Notes under the pieces: generated by a model
Seen by the model: the letters and a program-made list of their open reading frames with translations, nothing else
Told to the model about the DNA's origin: nothing
The model's database searches: none
Position numbers and translations under genes: made by a program
Shown: positions 41,655-53,080 of the stretch, piece after piece
How positions within the stretch are numbered: position 1 is the first letter of the stretch
Layout: each line of letters starts with the position of its first letter
Source: Acytostelium subglobosum LB1
Taxonomy: Eukaryota > Evosea > Eumycetozoa > Acytosteliales > Acytosteliaceae
Direction of reading: 5' to 3'
Assembly: GCF_000787575.1 (NCBI RefSeq)
Contig: NW_012236515.1
Coordinates: forward strand, 417,892 to 481,891
DNA: 64,000 bases

Positions 41655-43271
41655 ATGATGTCAGCTGACACTTTGTTAACAATGTCAACGACTTCACAGT
41701 CATCTGTGAATAGGAAGACTAATCAATCAAAGACATCATCTCATGCTACATCATCAACAACAAATATTAATAATAATAATAATAATAATCAATCATTTAC
41801 AATACCATTATATTTAATAAGACGTATTATAACATTGTTATGGAATGATTATAGACGTGTTGGTAGATTACCATTGATCAGTGATTGTAATATTGCATTG
41901 TATAGACAATGGATATATCATTCATTGTCCACTGTATCATGGCAATTCCGTTCAGCACTCTCATCTCTTACAATCAGTCTCAACACTAGTGCGTCGTGTG
42001 AGCACCAGCAGCTGGACAATCTGCAACATCTCCAACGTCTTCAGCAACTGCAACATCAACGCTACTCATTGTACCAACAGGGCACTGGCGGTATCAGATC
42101 GCTGAGAATGCAGATTGACAACCTGGAGAATTTGAGCAGGCTGCTGGACGACGCGCCCACACTGATGCCCGCACTTATGGCCAACGTCGATCGCCTCGAA
42201 CTGCTGTCCATCGAGGACTTGTTCTTCTTTGTCGACAATGGCTGCACCAAGGACAATGGCGGCATTACTCACTTGCATCTGGCAAAGATGCAAGTGGACT
42301 TTGAGGGCGATCTCTACGAGCTGGCATTGCTCCAGCGTCTCGGCGAGTGGAATCGGAGTCAGAACGACTCGCGCCTCACACATCTGCATCTGGGCGTTGG
42401 ATCGCTCGACAGCTCACTCAGTCCCGAGACCGACTATGTGCACATATTCGACACGGTGTTCACGCCCTCGCTCAGCAGTCTGACGTCGCTCACGCTGCAG
42501 GACGAGGGCAACCAGGCTGAACTGTCGTGCTACTCATTCGAGAGTGCCGAGCACTTCTTTGGCGCGCTACATGCACTCACCAGTCTCACCAAGCTGACGC
42601 TCAAGCTGCAGCGCGGTCAGTGTGGGCTCGACCTTGGATACCTGCTGCGCACGTCAAACTATCTATTTATGGACCGCATGCTGGCATATCTCAAGAAGCA
42701 TGGCAAGCTGGAGCAACTGGACATCAACCTCTGCTTCAGCATTGACGAGCGATCGATGCCACTGTTTGAGTATCTGTTCCAGGACGGCTCGTGCACGGTC
42801 CAGCATCTCGCGCTCTGTCTCTCAAACATCATCCCCATCCGACGCGACATCCACTCACTCAAGCTTGGAACAGTCAAGCTCAGCCCACTCAGCTGTCTGG
42901 TCACCAATGACGAGACGATCGTGTCATCCTTTGATCACGTCACACATCTCTCGTTCAATGGCACGTGTGGCCTGCTCACGTCCGTCATTCGCAAGTGTCC
43001 CAACATGCGCAGTCTCCAATTTGCCATGCCACGATCCGTCTCCAACGAATGCTTCAACGCATTCCTCGATAGTCTGTTGCACAATCGTACGCTTCAGCAT
43101 CTGTACATAGCCATTCACTCGATCATTGATCACCGTTACGACATCCTGGACAAGGTGATCCAGTACCATCCGTCCATCAAGAACAAATCGTCGTGGTCCA
43201 ATCTTGCCCTGCCAGGTCTTTGGAGTACCACTGCAGCCGCGCACAACAATGGCAGCAACCTCAACAGCTAG
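41655..43271 (+). CDS. Dictyostelid F-box/LRR-like protein
   Basis: 538 residues, intronless. A Ser/Thr/Asn-rich N-terminus (with a poly-Asn run) leads into a helical F-box-like stretch (FTIPLYLIRRIITLLWNDYR...VSWQFRSAL), the form shared by many dictyostelid proteins of unknown role. The remainder is leucine-rich with irregular LRR-like strands (LTHLHLGVGSLDSSL, LTSLTLQDEG, LTKLTLKLQRG, LEQLDINLC, VTHLSFNG, LQHLYIAI). Such proteins could be ubiquitin-ligase adaptors, but no partner is known. Codon use is AT-rich at the start and GC-rich afterwards, as in most genes of the window. The second Met (MSTTSQ) is an alternative start. Confidence 0.75.
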   Translation: MMSADTLLTMSTTSQSSVNRKTNQSKTSSHATSSTTNINNNNNNNQSFTIPLYLIRRIITLLWNDYRRVGRLPLISDCNIALYRQWIYHSLSTVSWQFRSALSSLTISLNTSASCEHQQLDNLQHLQRLQQLQHQRYSLYQQGTGGIRSLRMQIDNLENLSRLLDDAPTLMPALMANVDRLELLSIEDLFFFVDNGCTKDNGGITHLHLAKMQVDFEGDLYELALLQRLGEWNRSQNDSRLTHLHLGVGSLDSSLSPETDYVHIFDTVFTPSLSSLTSLTLQDEGNQAELSCYSFESAEHFFGALHALTSLTKLTLKLQRGQCGLDLGYLLRTSNYLFMDRMLAYLKKHGKLEQLDINLCFSIDERSMPLFEYLFQDGSCTVQHLALCLSNIIPIRRDIHSLKLGTVKLSPLSCLVTNDETIVSSFDHVTHLSFNGTCGLLTSVIRKCPNMRSLQFAMPRSVSNECFNAFLDSLLHNRTLQHLYIAIHSIIDHRYDILDKVIQYHPSIKNKSSWSNLALPGLWSTTAAAHNNGSNLNS

Positions 43272-43396
43272 CAAGCTAGCAAGGCAACATTATGTAATTA
43301 TTAATACAACGACACGAGTCGCTTTATTCAATCGATGTTTGTTTGATTGATTAGGGTTGATGGGAATTGATTGATTAGAGTTGTTTGATTGATTGA

Positions 43397-46300
43397 TTAC
43401 AAATGTCCATTGATCTCAGCAAGCTTCTTATCGAGCAGTCGCTTGGTCTCCTCGATCTTTACGTGCTGGCTACGGATGTAGAAGAGCAGGCCACCGATGA
43501 GTGCTGCACCGACAACACCTACAACCACTCCAACAGCAATCTTCCATCTGTTGTCTGACTTGGTGGTGTCGGGTATGGCGCAGTCAGTCTTGCCTGGCGC
43601 GCGAGACGTTGTTGCCTGGTAGGCGGCAAAGTCAAAGACCAGGTTGGCCGAGTTGATTGGTGTGTTGCTGGGTGTGACTCTTACAGCAGCAGCGCCAGAG
43701 CCACCACTGCCTTGGGTTGGGAACACATTGATTAACAATGTCTGGCTGCTACCCTCCTGCGCAAACACAGAAGTGAGCACGGAGCCGTAGATACCGTTGA
43801 TCTCGCCTGACTGGGGATATCGACTCATCCACTGGGTGTCATACTGGGTCAGCAGAGACCAGTGCAGGTACTGAGTCTGGTTGGGCTGCGAGCCTGATGG
43901 GTAGGCCAGGGTCATGGGTGGGGCGTCACACTCAAGTGGCACAGTTGCCACAATCATCTTGAACTGCAATGAGGACGACACGTACATGCTGTTCTTGTAG
44001 CGCAGCTCATAGGTGTAGCTCTGAGCTGGGAAGTTGTTGGCAGAGCCTCCCAGGTTGTCTGAGCCGGCGACTGGGTTCTGGCGAATGACTACCTCCATCC
44101 TGTTGCTCCATGAGTAGACAGAGGTGTAGGCGTCGGTCTTGTTGAGGGTCCAGAGCTCGGGCGAGAGTGTCTCAGCGCCATTCTCAATCACAGAGCCAAG
44201 GTAGGCTTGGAGACGAGTGCGGTTGTCGCTGGATACGATGGTGAGCATTGGAGAGCCAGTGAGAGTGCTGTATGTCGAGTTGGCAGTGGACTGCGAGCAG
44301 GAGGGACCGGCAAAGCCAGCCTCGCACACACAGTATCCGATGGCAACACTGCACACGCCGTGGTTGTTGCATCCGTTTGGACATATCTTTTCGTCGACGA
44401 ACTGGAACAGCTGGTTGGGTGGCGAGCGCTGGCCGTTGACGACGACCTTGATCTCCATTGTGCCTGGGACATACTCGGTGCTGGGGAATTTGCACAGGAT
44501 GATGGAGTGGTTGACATAGGTGACGGGGCAGTTGACTGAGCCGCCAATGGTGACGTTAATCATGCTCAGGTCGTCCCAGAAGTCTGTGCCAGAGATGCTC
44601 AACTGAGTGGCAACGCTGGATGGAATGGCCACGGAACCAATGACATGTGGTGCGTTGTAGAAGAAGTTGACGCTCTGCTCAGTGCTTGTGATGCCCTTGA
44701 CGACAAAGTTGAAGGGCAGGTCTGAGTCGATTCCCTTGGGGAACAGGCAGGTCACCTTGTTAAAGTCTGTGATGATCTTGATGTTCTGGCACTTTCTGCC
44801 TGACACAGTGATACCTGAGCCCTCTTGCAATCCGACAACATCCATAAAGTCGTATCCCTCAAGTGTGATCCATCCACCAAGTGTTGGACATGGTGTAGCG
44901 TAAGTGATCAAGGGTGCTACATTGATTGATTGAGTTAGTGATTGAGTTATTGAGTGATGGAATAGTTCCAGATGACTCACCTTGATAGGTGAAGTTGTAA
45001 GAGGTCACCTTGCCACCGATGGTCATTACGATAAGGCCTTGACCTTGGATCAGTCCGTTGGTACAGGTGATGCTGCCAGCACTTGATGATGCACAGTTAA
45101 GATTGACAATGTTGTTCTGCGTGTTGTTCATGGTAACAGAGTATGCGCCATCAACAATAAAGATATCATTGCCAAGTATAGTGATTGATGAGTTGACCGA
45201 GAGTGGGTCTGGGCTAATTCCAGTGATCTGGGGGTCTACATGAATATGTTAGTTGTGCGTACTTGCATGCAACCTGGATCCATGATACATACTGCATGTC
45301 TCCTTGTAGGTAGCATTGTAGTTGAGGAACACGGCGTCAAAGAGATACTTCATCTTGCCCTTGGTGTTGGGGTTGGTGGCATCAGCTGGAAGACAGAGGA
45401 AAGCTGTGGGGAGGAGTCCTCCAAGCAATGTGGTCCTGATGTCAAGGTTCTTGATGCGGCCATCCAGAGTAGTGTTGGGCACAGTGCCAGAAAGACTGGT
45501 GTTCTTTAGCCACAGCAGACGGAGTTCAGTCTCATCAATTGTGTATGGTAGCTCGCCAGTCAATACTGGATTGTTTGCCAAGTTCAATGACTCGAGAACT
45601 GGAAGACTGAAGAGTGAGGCGAAGCTGCCTGTCAATCCCATGTTGCTCAAGGTCCTATGTGTGTGTGGAGTCTGTCAGTCCATGTGATTTGATGTCACTA
45701 TCAATAGATCATGTTGATTCTTATCCATGTTCACTTACAAAGTCTGCAAGTTGTCCCAATTTACATCGCTGGCCTTGGGGATCGCTGGATTAATAGGGTT
45801 AACACCAATCAGTTGTCTAAAAGTTGGTTGAGTTAGTGTCTGTTAGACCATGGATCATTGAGTTGATGCATTGATGGTAGTTACAGGTCATAAACCAATG
45901 GAATATTATAGAAAGCTGTCAAGTCCATGCTGAATCCCTTCGTGTATAGGTGGCTAGAGAGAGTGGGTGGTCAGGTGATGAAATGTTATCAATATCCCGG
46001 AGGACATGATACTTACAATAGTTCCAAGTTTGTGGATGCAGTGATCAGGTCCTTCGTAAAGGAAGCTGGTGTAGCAATCGGTTGCTTAGTGGCATCCAAG
46101 TGGCTGAATGAGGCGAGTTTGATTGATTGATTAGTCAGGTGAGTGGTGCGATGAATAGGAGGGTGGTGGCGATGCTTACAAGGACACAAGGTTGGGATTG
46201 AATAGACTGGTCTGGATGTCCACAGTGGCAACAGATGTCGGACTGATATCAATCTTGTAGTTTTGAAGTGTTGTTGGCAATGTTGGGATCTTGGCAACAT

Positions 46301-46975
46301 GGTTGTGAATGTAGCTATATTGATTGATTGTTGAGTAAGTTCATGTATCGGTGATGTTCATACTGACTAACCATCTGTCTTACATTGTTTGCAAACTGGT
46401 CATTGTCGTCCAATCAGTTACTTCGGTGTAGATTGAGGAGGCAGAGATCAACTCACTACATAATGTGATGATGGGTGATCACATGATTGGTGTTAGTCAG
46501 GTGATCGATTGATTGATGGATCAAACTAGTCCAGTAACATACAGATTATTGATGTTTGTATGCTTTGTCAAAGTTGCATTAACAGTAAGGGCAGCGTATG
46601 GCAGAGTGATCGACCTGGATGGGAGTCGAGCGAGCGGGTGGGTAAGTAAGTATGGGATCATTCCAGGCCAGTCCAGGCCAGTCCACCAACATGACAGACA
46701 ACAACATACAATGACTTTAATAAGGGGAAGTCTGTCACCCAGTTTGGTTGGGCATTGGTATTGACCACAGCGCAATTTAGAGTGATTGAGATTGTATTGT
46801 TGTTGGTATCGCAAGACACTGCCAATGTGTTCAATCCACCCTTGTAATAAAAGTTACACGAGGGCACCTTGTCTCCGGCCATTGGACAAAATGACTTTAA
46901 TCTATCATAAGGTCCTGCTGCTGCTGTCACAATCACCAACAACGCCAATATCAACACTGTCTGTTGTCCTGTCAT
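43397..46975 (-). CDS. LRR-TIG-EGF single-pass membrane protein
   Basis: Receptor-like or adhesion protein of about 971 residues in ten exons (46975-46710, 46614-46543, 46455-46384, 46314-46180, 46103-46017, 45953-45885, 45816-45739, 45654-45293, 45235-44981, 44916-43397). All joins were checked in phase. A signal peptide (MTGQQTVLILALLVIV) is followed by leucine-rich repeats, largely one per small exon. Then come about three IPT/TIG folds (PQITGISPDPLSVNSSITI, and in exon 10 APLITYATPCPTLGGWITLE), one EGF-like motif at about 642-675 (CPNGCNNHGVCSVAIGYCVC), a beta-rich extracellular region, a transmembrane helix at about 922-945 (WKIAVGVVVGVVGAALIGGL) and a short Lys/Glu-rich cytosolic tail. 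Ligand unknown; related families in dictyostelids act in cell-cell recognition. Confidence 0.88.
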
Positions 46976-47704
46976 CGTTGATAAATATGTATATATATAT
47001 TTGATTGAATGATTGAATGGAAGTATGTATGAATGGTATCAAGGTACAAGTCAATGTGCAAAAGGTCAACATGGACAACAACACCGCAATCAAATCGGAC
47101 CCTACCTTTCAATCTAGGTAGTGCCCTTTACTACCTTTTTGAAAGTATCTATCTACCTTTACATTGATTGTGCCGACCTAACCGCCTCATCTTCAGCCCA
47201 AGATGTTCCATGGCAGCGGAGGTCCAAAGGAGAACCCGAACTGACTGCTGACTAATACGCCTCAGGTCACCACCTAGTCTTGTACAAGATAAATTGTTTG
47301 TTGGTCGGAGGTGACCCCCATGATATTTCGATCAGTAATTGGTCATCATCATCGTAAACACACCTCAACAAAACATAAAGAGACGTGGGCTTAAAGGACC
47401 CCATTCTATTAAAATATCTGATTTTCTCACGTGAAAAATGGGCCCTTGGTCCTGTCTTTCACACCATTTTGAATTTTATTTTTGAACAAGTCTCATGCCC
47501 TTTATTTTACAAAGAGTAATCTATTCAGATAAGCAACTTATCGAATGAAGACCTCTACACAAAAGTATATTCACCAATCGATGGACAAAGGGGCCAATCT
47601 AAGGTCCAAGGTCCAANGGTCCAAGATCCAGGCGCCAAACCAACAAACATACATTGATAATATTATAAATAATAATTAGTATGATTATTACTACTTTATT
47701 ATTA
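46976..47704. other. Spacer with a GC-richer structured segment; possible ncRNA
   Basis: No protein gene seen. Around 47100-47345 the sequence is clearly less AT-rich than its surroundings and has local inverted repeats: AGGTAGT / ACTACCT (47116-47122 and 47130-47136, 7-nt loop) and GGTCACC / GGTGACC (47265-47271 and 47310-47316). It did not match the U1, U2, U4, U5, U6 or tRNA motifs I looked for. A single n lies at 47617 among GGTCCAAG repeats (GTCCAAGGTCCAA.GGTCCAAG). Confidence 0.35.
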
Positions 47705-49366
47705 TTAGGAAGCATTCTTTACAGGTGGCTGAAGATGGAGTATACCGCCAAACTTCCTGGTCAGTCGATTGCCTTTGTGATGTGGCTTGCCTGCTACCTC
47801 GATCGGCGCAGTATTGACCATGGTGTGTGCGCCGCCACTGTCTTCCTTGAGTATGATCTGTTTGGGCACCCAGTCCATCAATCCATACCATGGTATCTCT
47901 TGTTGGCGCGCTCGCTCGTATAATATCTGCAGAGAGATCTGGTCGTAGTTCTTGCCCAGGTAGCATTGGTTGACCTTTACCGAGATGGCCAGCGCCATGA
48001 AGTACTCGCGGTAGAACTGCTGCTCCTCCATGAAGGGCTTCTCCTGCAACTGATCTTTCAGCGCCTTGATCTCCTCGGCCATCTTCTCAATGGTCTTGCC
48101 TTGCTCGATAATGGTCTGTTGCATCTTGGAGTGGTTGTCGTCGTCCAGACGTGAGCCGGCCGCCGAGCTGCCGCTGCCACTGCCCATCCTCACATGTCCA
48201 GCGCCATCCTTATGATGATGATGCCAATCAATCGACACCAATGATCCTCTCAATCTTGATCTTCCATTCAAAGTTCTAAGTGTATCTTGTAATTCAGAGT
48301 ATGTTGGTAGTTGCTAGATTGATTGATCAAGTGGGGGTAAATGTTAATTTATGGGACGGAATCATTCCACCCTCATTCACACACAATTACATACATGATT
48401 GATTCTCTCGAATAATGGATGCTTGAGTAGTTCGGTTGCGGGTGGTCGCAGGGTTGGATCCTTCTCGAATGATAGGTTGAGGAAGTCTTCCATCTCTTTG
48501 GAGATGCCTGTGGGGTAGGGCGGATGAGGGTCTTGAACAATTTTGAACATGGCGGACATTGGTTGAAGACTGTAATAAGGTGGATTACCAGTGATCATCT
48601 CGATTAATGTACAGGCCAGTGACCAGATATCACTGGACGATGATTGACCGGATATTTGGATGGCCTCGGGCGCCATCCAATATGGTGTGCCGACGACCGA
48701 GTAGCGCAGCTGCACCTCGTCGCTGAGCTGACTGGCCACGCCAAAGTCGGCCAACTTGATGACGCCTTCCTTGGTGATCAGGATGTTGGAGCACTTGATA
48801 TCGCGATGAATTATACGATGCGAGTGCAGGTAGCACAGGCCGTTGAGCAGCTGGTACAGGTAGAGCACTGCCAGCTCCTCGCTGAGTGGGCCAAACTTCT
48901 CGAGAACGTCGCGCAAACTGCCATTTTCCACGTACTCTAGGATGAAGTTGAAGTGTGTTGGTGTCTCGACGCAGCCAAACACCTTGACGATGTGTCTGTG
49001 GCTGAGGCGCTGCAAGATCTCCACCTCAGTCTTGACCGAACACAGAGTATTATTATCGATTCTAACTCTATCAATCTGTTTGATCGCGACAAAGTCACCT
49101 GTCCTCGTATGTAATCCTTTGTACACCTGTCCATAAGCACCTTTTCCAATCTTCTCTCCTAGATTCTAAAAGAGTGTGACAAGTTGTTTGTGTGAGTTTG
49201 AGATATTAGTTTGAGTTTGAGGTATGAGTTTGAGTGGACTTACATAATCTCCAATTCTAACTATCTCTTTCTCTTTTCTTCTGGCTGGTGATGATGGTGT
49301 TATACCCTCACCAGAGGATGTCAATGGAGTACCATTACTCTTCTTTCTAATGTGATGATGTGACAT
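47705..49366 (-). CDS. sepA: SepA/Cdc7-like STE-group protein kinase
   Basis: Ser/Thr kinase of the septation-initiation type (Cdc7 of fission yeast, MAP3K-epsilon in plants, SepA in D. discoideum, where it is needed for cytokinesis). Exons 49366-49244, 49165-48395 and 48313-47705 join in phase to 500 residues. The kinase domain (about 42-295) is complete: GKGAYGQVYKG, VAIKQIDR lysine, IIHRDIKCSNILI, LADFGVASQL, VGTPYWMAPEAI, DIWSLACTLIEM, RPPATELLKHPLF. The C-terminal 200 residues hold a His/Gly/Ser-rich segment, a coiled coil (MQQTIIEQGKTIEKMAEEIK) and a conserved-looking end (YREYFMALAISVKVNQC...YERARQQEIPWYGLMDWVP). The intron before exon 3 ends TCAATCAATCTAG. Confidence 0.9.
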
Positions 49367-50261
49367 TGATTGAGTCTATGTTTGTCCAAGTCTTTGGAAG
49401 TTGGTTGATCAAAGGTAAGTTGATATGAAAGTATGGATAGGTTGACTGATTGAATGATTGATTGATTGATTGAGGACAAAGTGGATAATGATCTAAGCTA
49501 GCACACGGATTATTTGATTGATTGATGGATTGAATGATTGAGTTGAGACAACAGAGACACGGATACACGGAAATGGCAAATGAAGGAACACACTGGTTTA
49601 ACTTTGGAAGGTTGAAGTTGACTGATTGATTGAATGATGTGGTATATGTGATACGGATAAACACCGGCAGGAAATATGGAATGGTTTGGTGATTTTGTTA
49701 ACCTAGTAAGGTAGGTGATAAATAAAGCCTATTAATTAATTAACTGTACAACAACAACAACAGGATAAACGATCGAATGATTAGACTAACACTGGCGTCA
49801 GGTGGATGTTAAAAATAAACGGTGCCATACAACAACACTTCTATCCTTCCTTCATTCCCTCCTATCATCCTTCCTTCCTTCATTCCGTCTCCGAGGACGC
49901 CTTATACTATCCATACGTCCATCCACCAATCAATCCAATCCACTTCCTTCCTTTCTTACTTCAAGTCTGTATTGATTGATTGTTAGAACACACACACCTA
50001 ACACACAATCAGACACACAATAGTGTCCATCGACATCAACAATGTCACATGATAGTCTACAACAGAGTGGTATATATATTGTCCTGGAGTGTGTGATTGG
50101 TGAGTGTGTGAGTGAGTGTGTGATTGATTGATTGATTGAGTGTGTGGTAAGATATGTGAAGTTGAGTCGACTGGCGAAAGGGTGTGTGATCACTCACATG
50201 ACTGGGGTGAGGGATAGGTGGAGCGAGAGTGATGTGATTGAAGTGATATAAATACATTGCA
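49367..50261. other. 895-bp repeat-rich spacer
   Basis: Dominated by TGATTGATTG runs (for example 49452-49476 and 50120-50140), GTGTGAGTGAG repeats, and a CCTTCCTTCATTCC pyrimidine tract (49846-49890). Several open stretches on the minus strand arise only from the repeats. No gene could be supported. Confidence 0.55.
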
Positions 50262-50807
50262 ATGCTCAAGGCTATGTATCTTCTACCGACGACAACGACG
50301 GGTATGTACTTGAAGGTTGTTGTCTTAAAATACCTATTAAAGGAGTTGATTGATCGGGGGTTGTTGGAACGGACTGACTGTCCGATTGATTGATTGGATG
50401 TCTTGATTGCTTGAGAGAATGAGAGAATGAGAGAATGAGGGAGACAGGACAGAGAGTCTGGATGTTGGTGACAATGAAATTTCCACCTCACCTCACCTCC
50501 ATTCTGTTGTGATGTTCTGTTGTGATGTGATGTTGTTGTTGGCGCAGACGCTGATGAACCAATCGAATGTCAGCATTTGTATATTGATCGAACTAATTGG
50601 TTAAAGGCCAATCTCATTGATCCATTGCTCGATTTAGAATTGGATGGCATCTTACAATCTCTCTCCCTCTTTCACACTCTCTTTACCATTCGCTCTACTA
50701 GTACTATGGTCCGGAATCATTGTCGAAGCGGGGGGTTTGTTAGTGCGACGATCCAATACTCCAGCCATCGATCACACACTAACAAACCAGGCCAGGCTAG
50801 CATGTGA
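50262..50807 (+). CDS. Possible two-exon orphan gene
   Basis: Low-confidence model. Exon 1 (50262-50301) would read MLKAMYLLPTTTTD; a GTATGTACTTG donor at 50302 and a GGCGCAG acceptor ending at 50547 join it in phase to exon 2 (50548-50807), whose first 35 residues (DADEPIECQHLYIDRTNW, then LKANLIDPLLDLELD) look like real protein. After that the frame becomes Ser/Thr/His-rich, while another frame from ATG 50644 looks more protein-like (LPFALLVLWSGIIVEAGGLL and on to 50946). A further splice or a frame break near 50640 is therefore possible. No family recognised. Confidence 0.3.
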
Positions 50808-50990
50808 TGTTGATGTTGATGTTGACATGACCAGGACATATATGTCCATTCTCTCTCTTGATGACGATGGCTCCAAGTTGATGATAAACTTGATCCGGTT
50901 ACAATTGCCAAGGGTAGGTCGCACACGCTTCAGCCACGATCCATGATCTTGACACGACAATTCCACAAAGGATCCACAAAGTGCTAAAGA

Positions 50991-52862
50991 CTAAGAATAG
51001 TCATTGTCGGTTGAGGTGGACGACGAAGCTGATGTTGGTGTCCTTTCGGTTCCAGGCGGACGGAATGCAACCCTAGGTTCAATCAATATGTTTGAGTTGA
51101 TTCGCAGAATCATCTGAGCGGCACGTGTTGCCAACGTGAGTATGTTTGTCAACAAGAAAGACGGCTCCTTGACATCCAACTCGACAAACATATCCACTAT
51201 CTCTCCATTGTCCAAGTTGACACCTTTCCATCTATTATCTCCATCTCCTACTGCATGTAGTGTCTTCAATCTAGTCATAGTCGACAAACTATCAAAGCCA
51301 GCTACATATGATTGAGTGAGAGCGACAGGAATGAGTGTTTGATCATTTCCAAAGTGATGGACATCATACCATTATGAGTTAGGAGTGCGGGGATTGATTC
51401 CAGGGCATTGGCATACTCCCCAACGACAACTTGCAACTTCTCGTTGGAGGTACCTTTGAGACTTGTCCGCAGTCTGTTGGCAATGTACATGAAGACGCAT
51501 CCTCCACCACTATATAAGCAACATGATGGGTTAGTTGGTTGTGATGGTGAGTGAGGCGAGGAGGTTACTCTTACCCAATAACGAATGGATTGTGTAGGGA
51601 TGCAAATAGGATGTTGAGCATGTCCTTGAAGGACCGAACACACTCCTGGGACATGGTATCTGTTGGTGACCTGATGATGACTGTGGCGGCATTAGATCTC
51701 TCCACGCCTGTAATCTGCAAGAATGAATCGTCACCAATGGCCACGAGTTCGATCGCCTTGGGACGTGCCAGCATCTCATCAGTCACACCTTTGATATCAT
51801 AAAGCAGTGGCGCAGCCAGATTGGCCGCGATCACTTCCAACTCAGCAGAGTCTGAGATGCAGAAGTAGTCAATGCCATGTTCCTCAAGCACACTGTCCAG
51901 GTATGCCGGGATGTCTGTGTCGCTAACAATGACGTTGGCGTGCAGATTGAGTAGCGGTTGGATCTTGGCCTTGAGCATGGCTTGCTCCTGTTGCTGGAAG
52001 CTGGCGCTGGCGCTGCCTCCACCTTGTCCCAGCGACTCCTTGACCGAGTGCATCTCAGACTGCAACTTTTGGAGTTGTAGCTTGCCGACTGCAACGCGGT
52101 ATCCATCTTTTGGGTCATGGGTCATCAAACAACGAGATGTTGTACGTCTGCGTTCGCTGTCGTTGGATGGTGGGTAGCGCAATAGGACACCGTCCACCAA
52201 CTTGGACTCCATCATTGAGTTGCCATTGATGGCGATCACTTTGATCCTGTCTTGATTGAGTTGTGTTGTGCCCAGTCTCATGATGGCGTCGACACCAAGC
52301 CGAGCAAAGTGTTCCTTGAATCGTGCCAATATCTTTGATGATATCGATGTCAATGCAATATCATACATCATCTGTCTTGCCCTCTCTTCATCCTCCTTCC
52401 AAGGAATCGGTACCTCAATATCCTTGATCATCTTCAATGCCAGATCCAACGCAACTTGGTATCCCTATGTTTTATTGAGTGAGTAAGTAAGTGATTGAGT
52501 GATTGAACAAGTGATGTCAAGCATACATTCTGTATCTGTCTTGGATGAATGGACATTGGATTGAGATAGCGAAGGGCACATTGGAGGAGTGCGCAGGTGA
52601 GTAGGACGACAGAGGTTGTGCCATCGCCAACAGTATCATCCTGAGCCTTGGCCAATGATATTAATAGTTTGGTGGCCGGATGTTTGACTTGTAGATATCT
52701 TAATATAGTAGCGCCATCATTTGATACTATATAATCACCATGTTCATCCACTATCAACTTGTCTCTTCCATAAGGACCCAATGTTGATCTCAAACATTGA
52801 TCCAATGCCAAACAAGCTTCAATATTAGATCGAAGTGTTGTGGCTATAATATCATCATCCAT
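50991..52862 (-). CDS. Divergent TCP-1/CCT-like group II chaperonin subunit
   Basis: Exons 52862-52527, 52464-51575, 51509-51370 and 51301-50991 join in phase to about 558 residues, the family length. The N-terminus is closest in feel to CCT-eta: DQCLRSTLGPYGRDKLIVDE, SNDGATILRYLQVKHPATKL, then DDTVGDGTTSVVLL, and later NPFVIGGGGCVFMY and ALESIPALLTHNAGFDSL. The middle and apical parts are unlike canonical subunits: a Gly/Ser/Gln insert (GQGGGSASASFQQQEQ) lies in the apical region, the usual RRV..TD..RIA..TGA stretch is replaced by ISDSAELEVIAANLAAP, and the end reads MILRINSNILIEPRV where RIDD/RVDD is usual. It may be a diverged CCT paralogue or a BBS/MKKS-type relative; ATP-site motifs remain. 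Confidence 0.8.
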
Positions 52863-53080
52863 CTATCCTTCATTCATGTATTATTATTATTACAACAAGA
52901 TGGAGAAGTTGTATACGTGTCGATCAAAGAATGAATGAATGAGTGAGTTCCAAAAGTTTCAATTTGAAACAAAAGTTCCAAAAAACGACAAAGTCGACGA
53001 CGAAATCCCCACATTATCTTTCATTCATTTACTCGCCTCAATCAACAAAGAGATAATTAATATAATATAATACTATAGTC

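Noticed and set aside
50057-50491. 144-codon open frame on the minus strand
   Set aside because: Built mainly of TCAATCAATC and CTCACTCAC repeats, which stay open in several frames.
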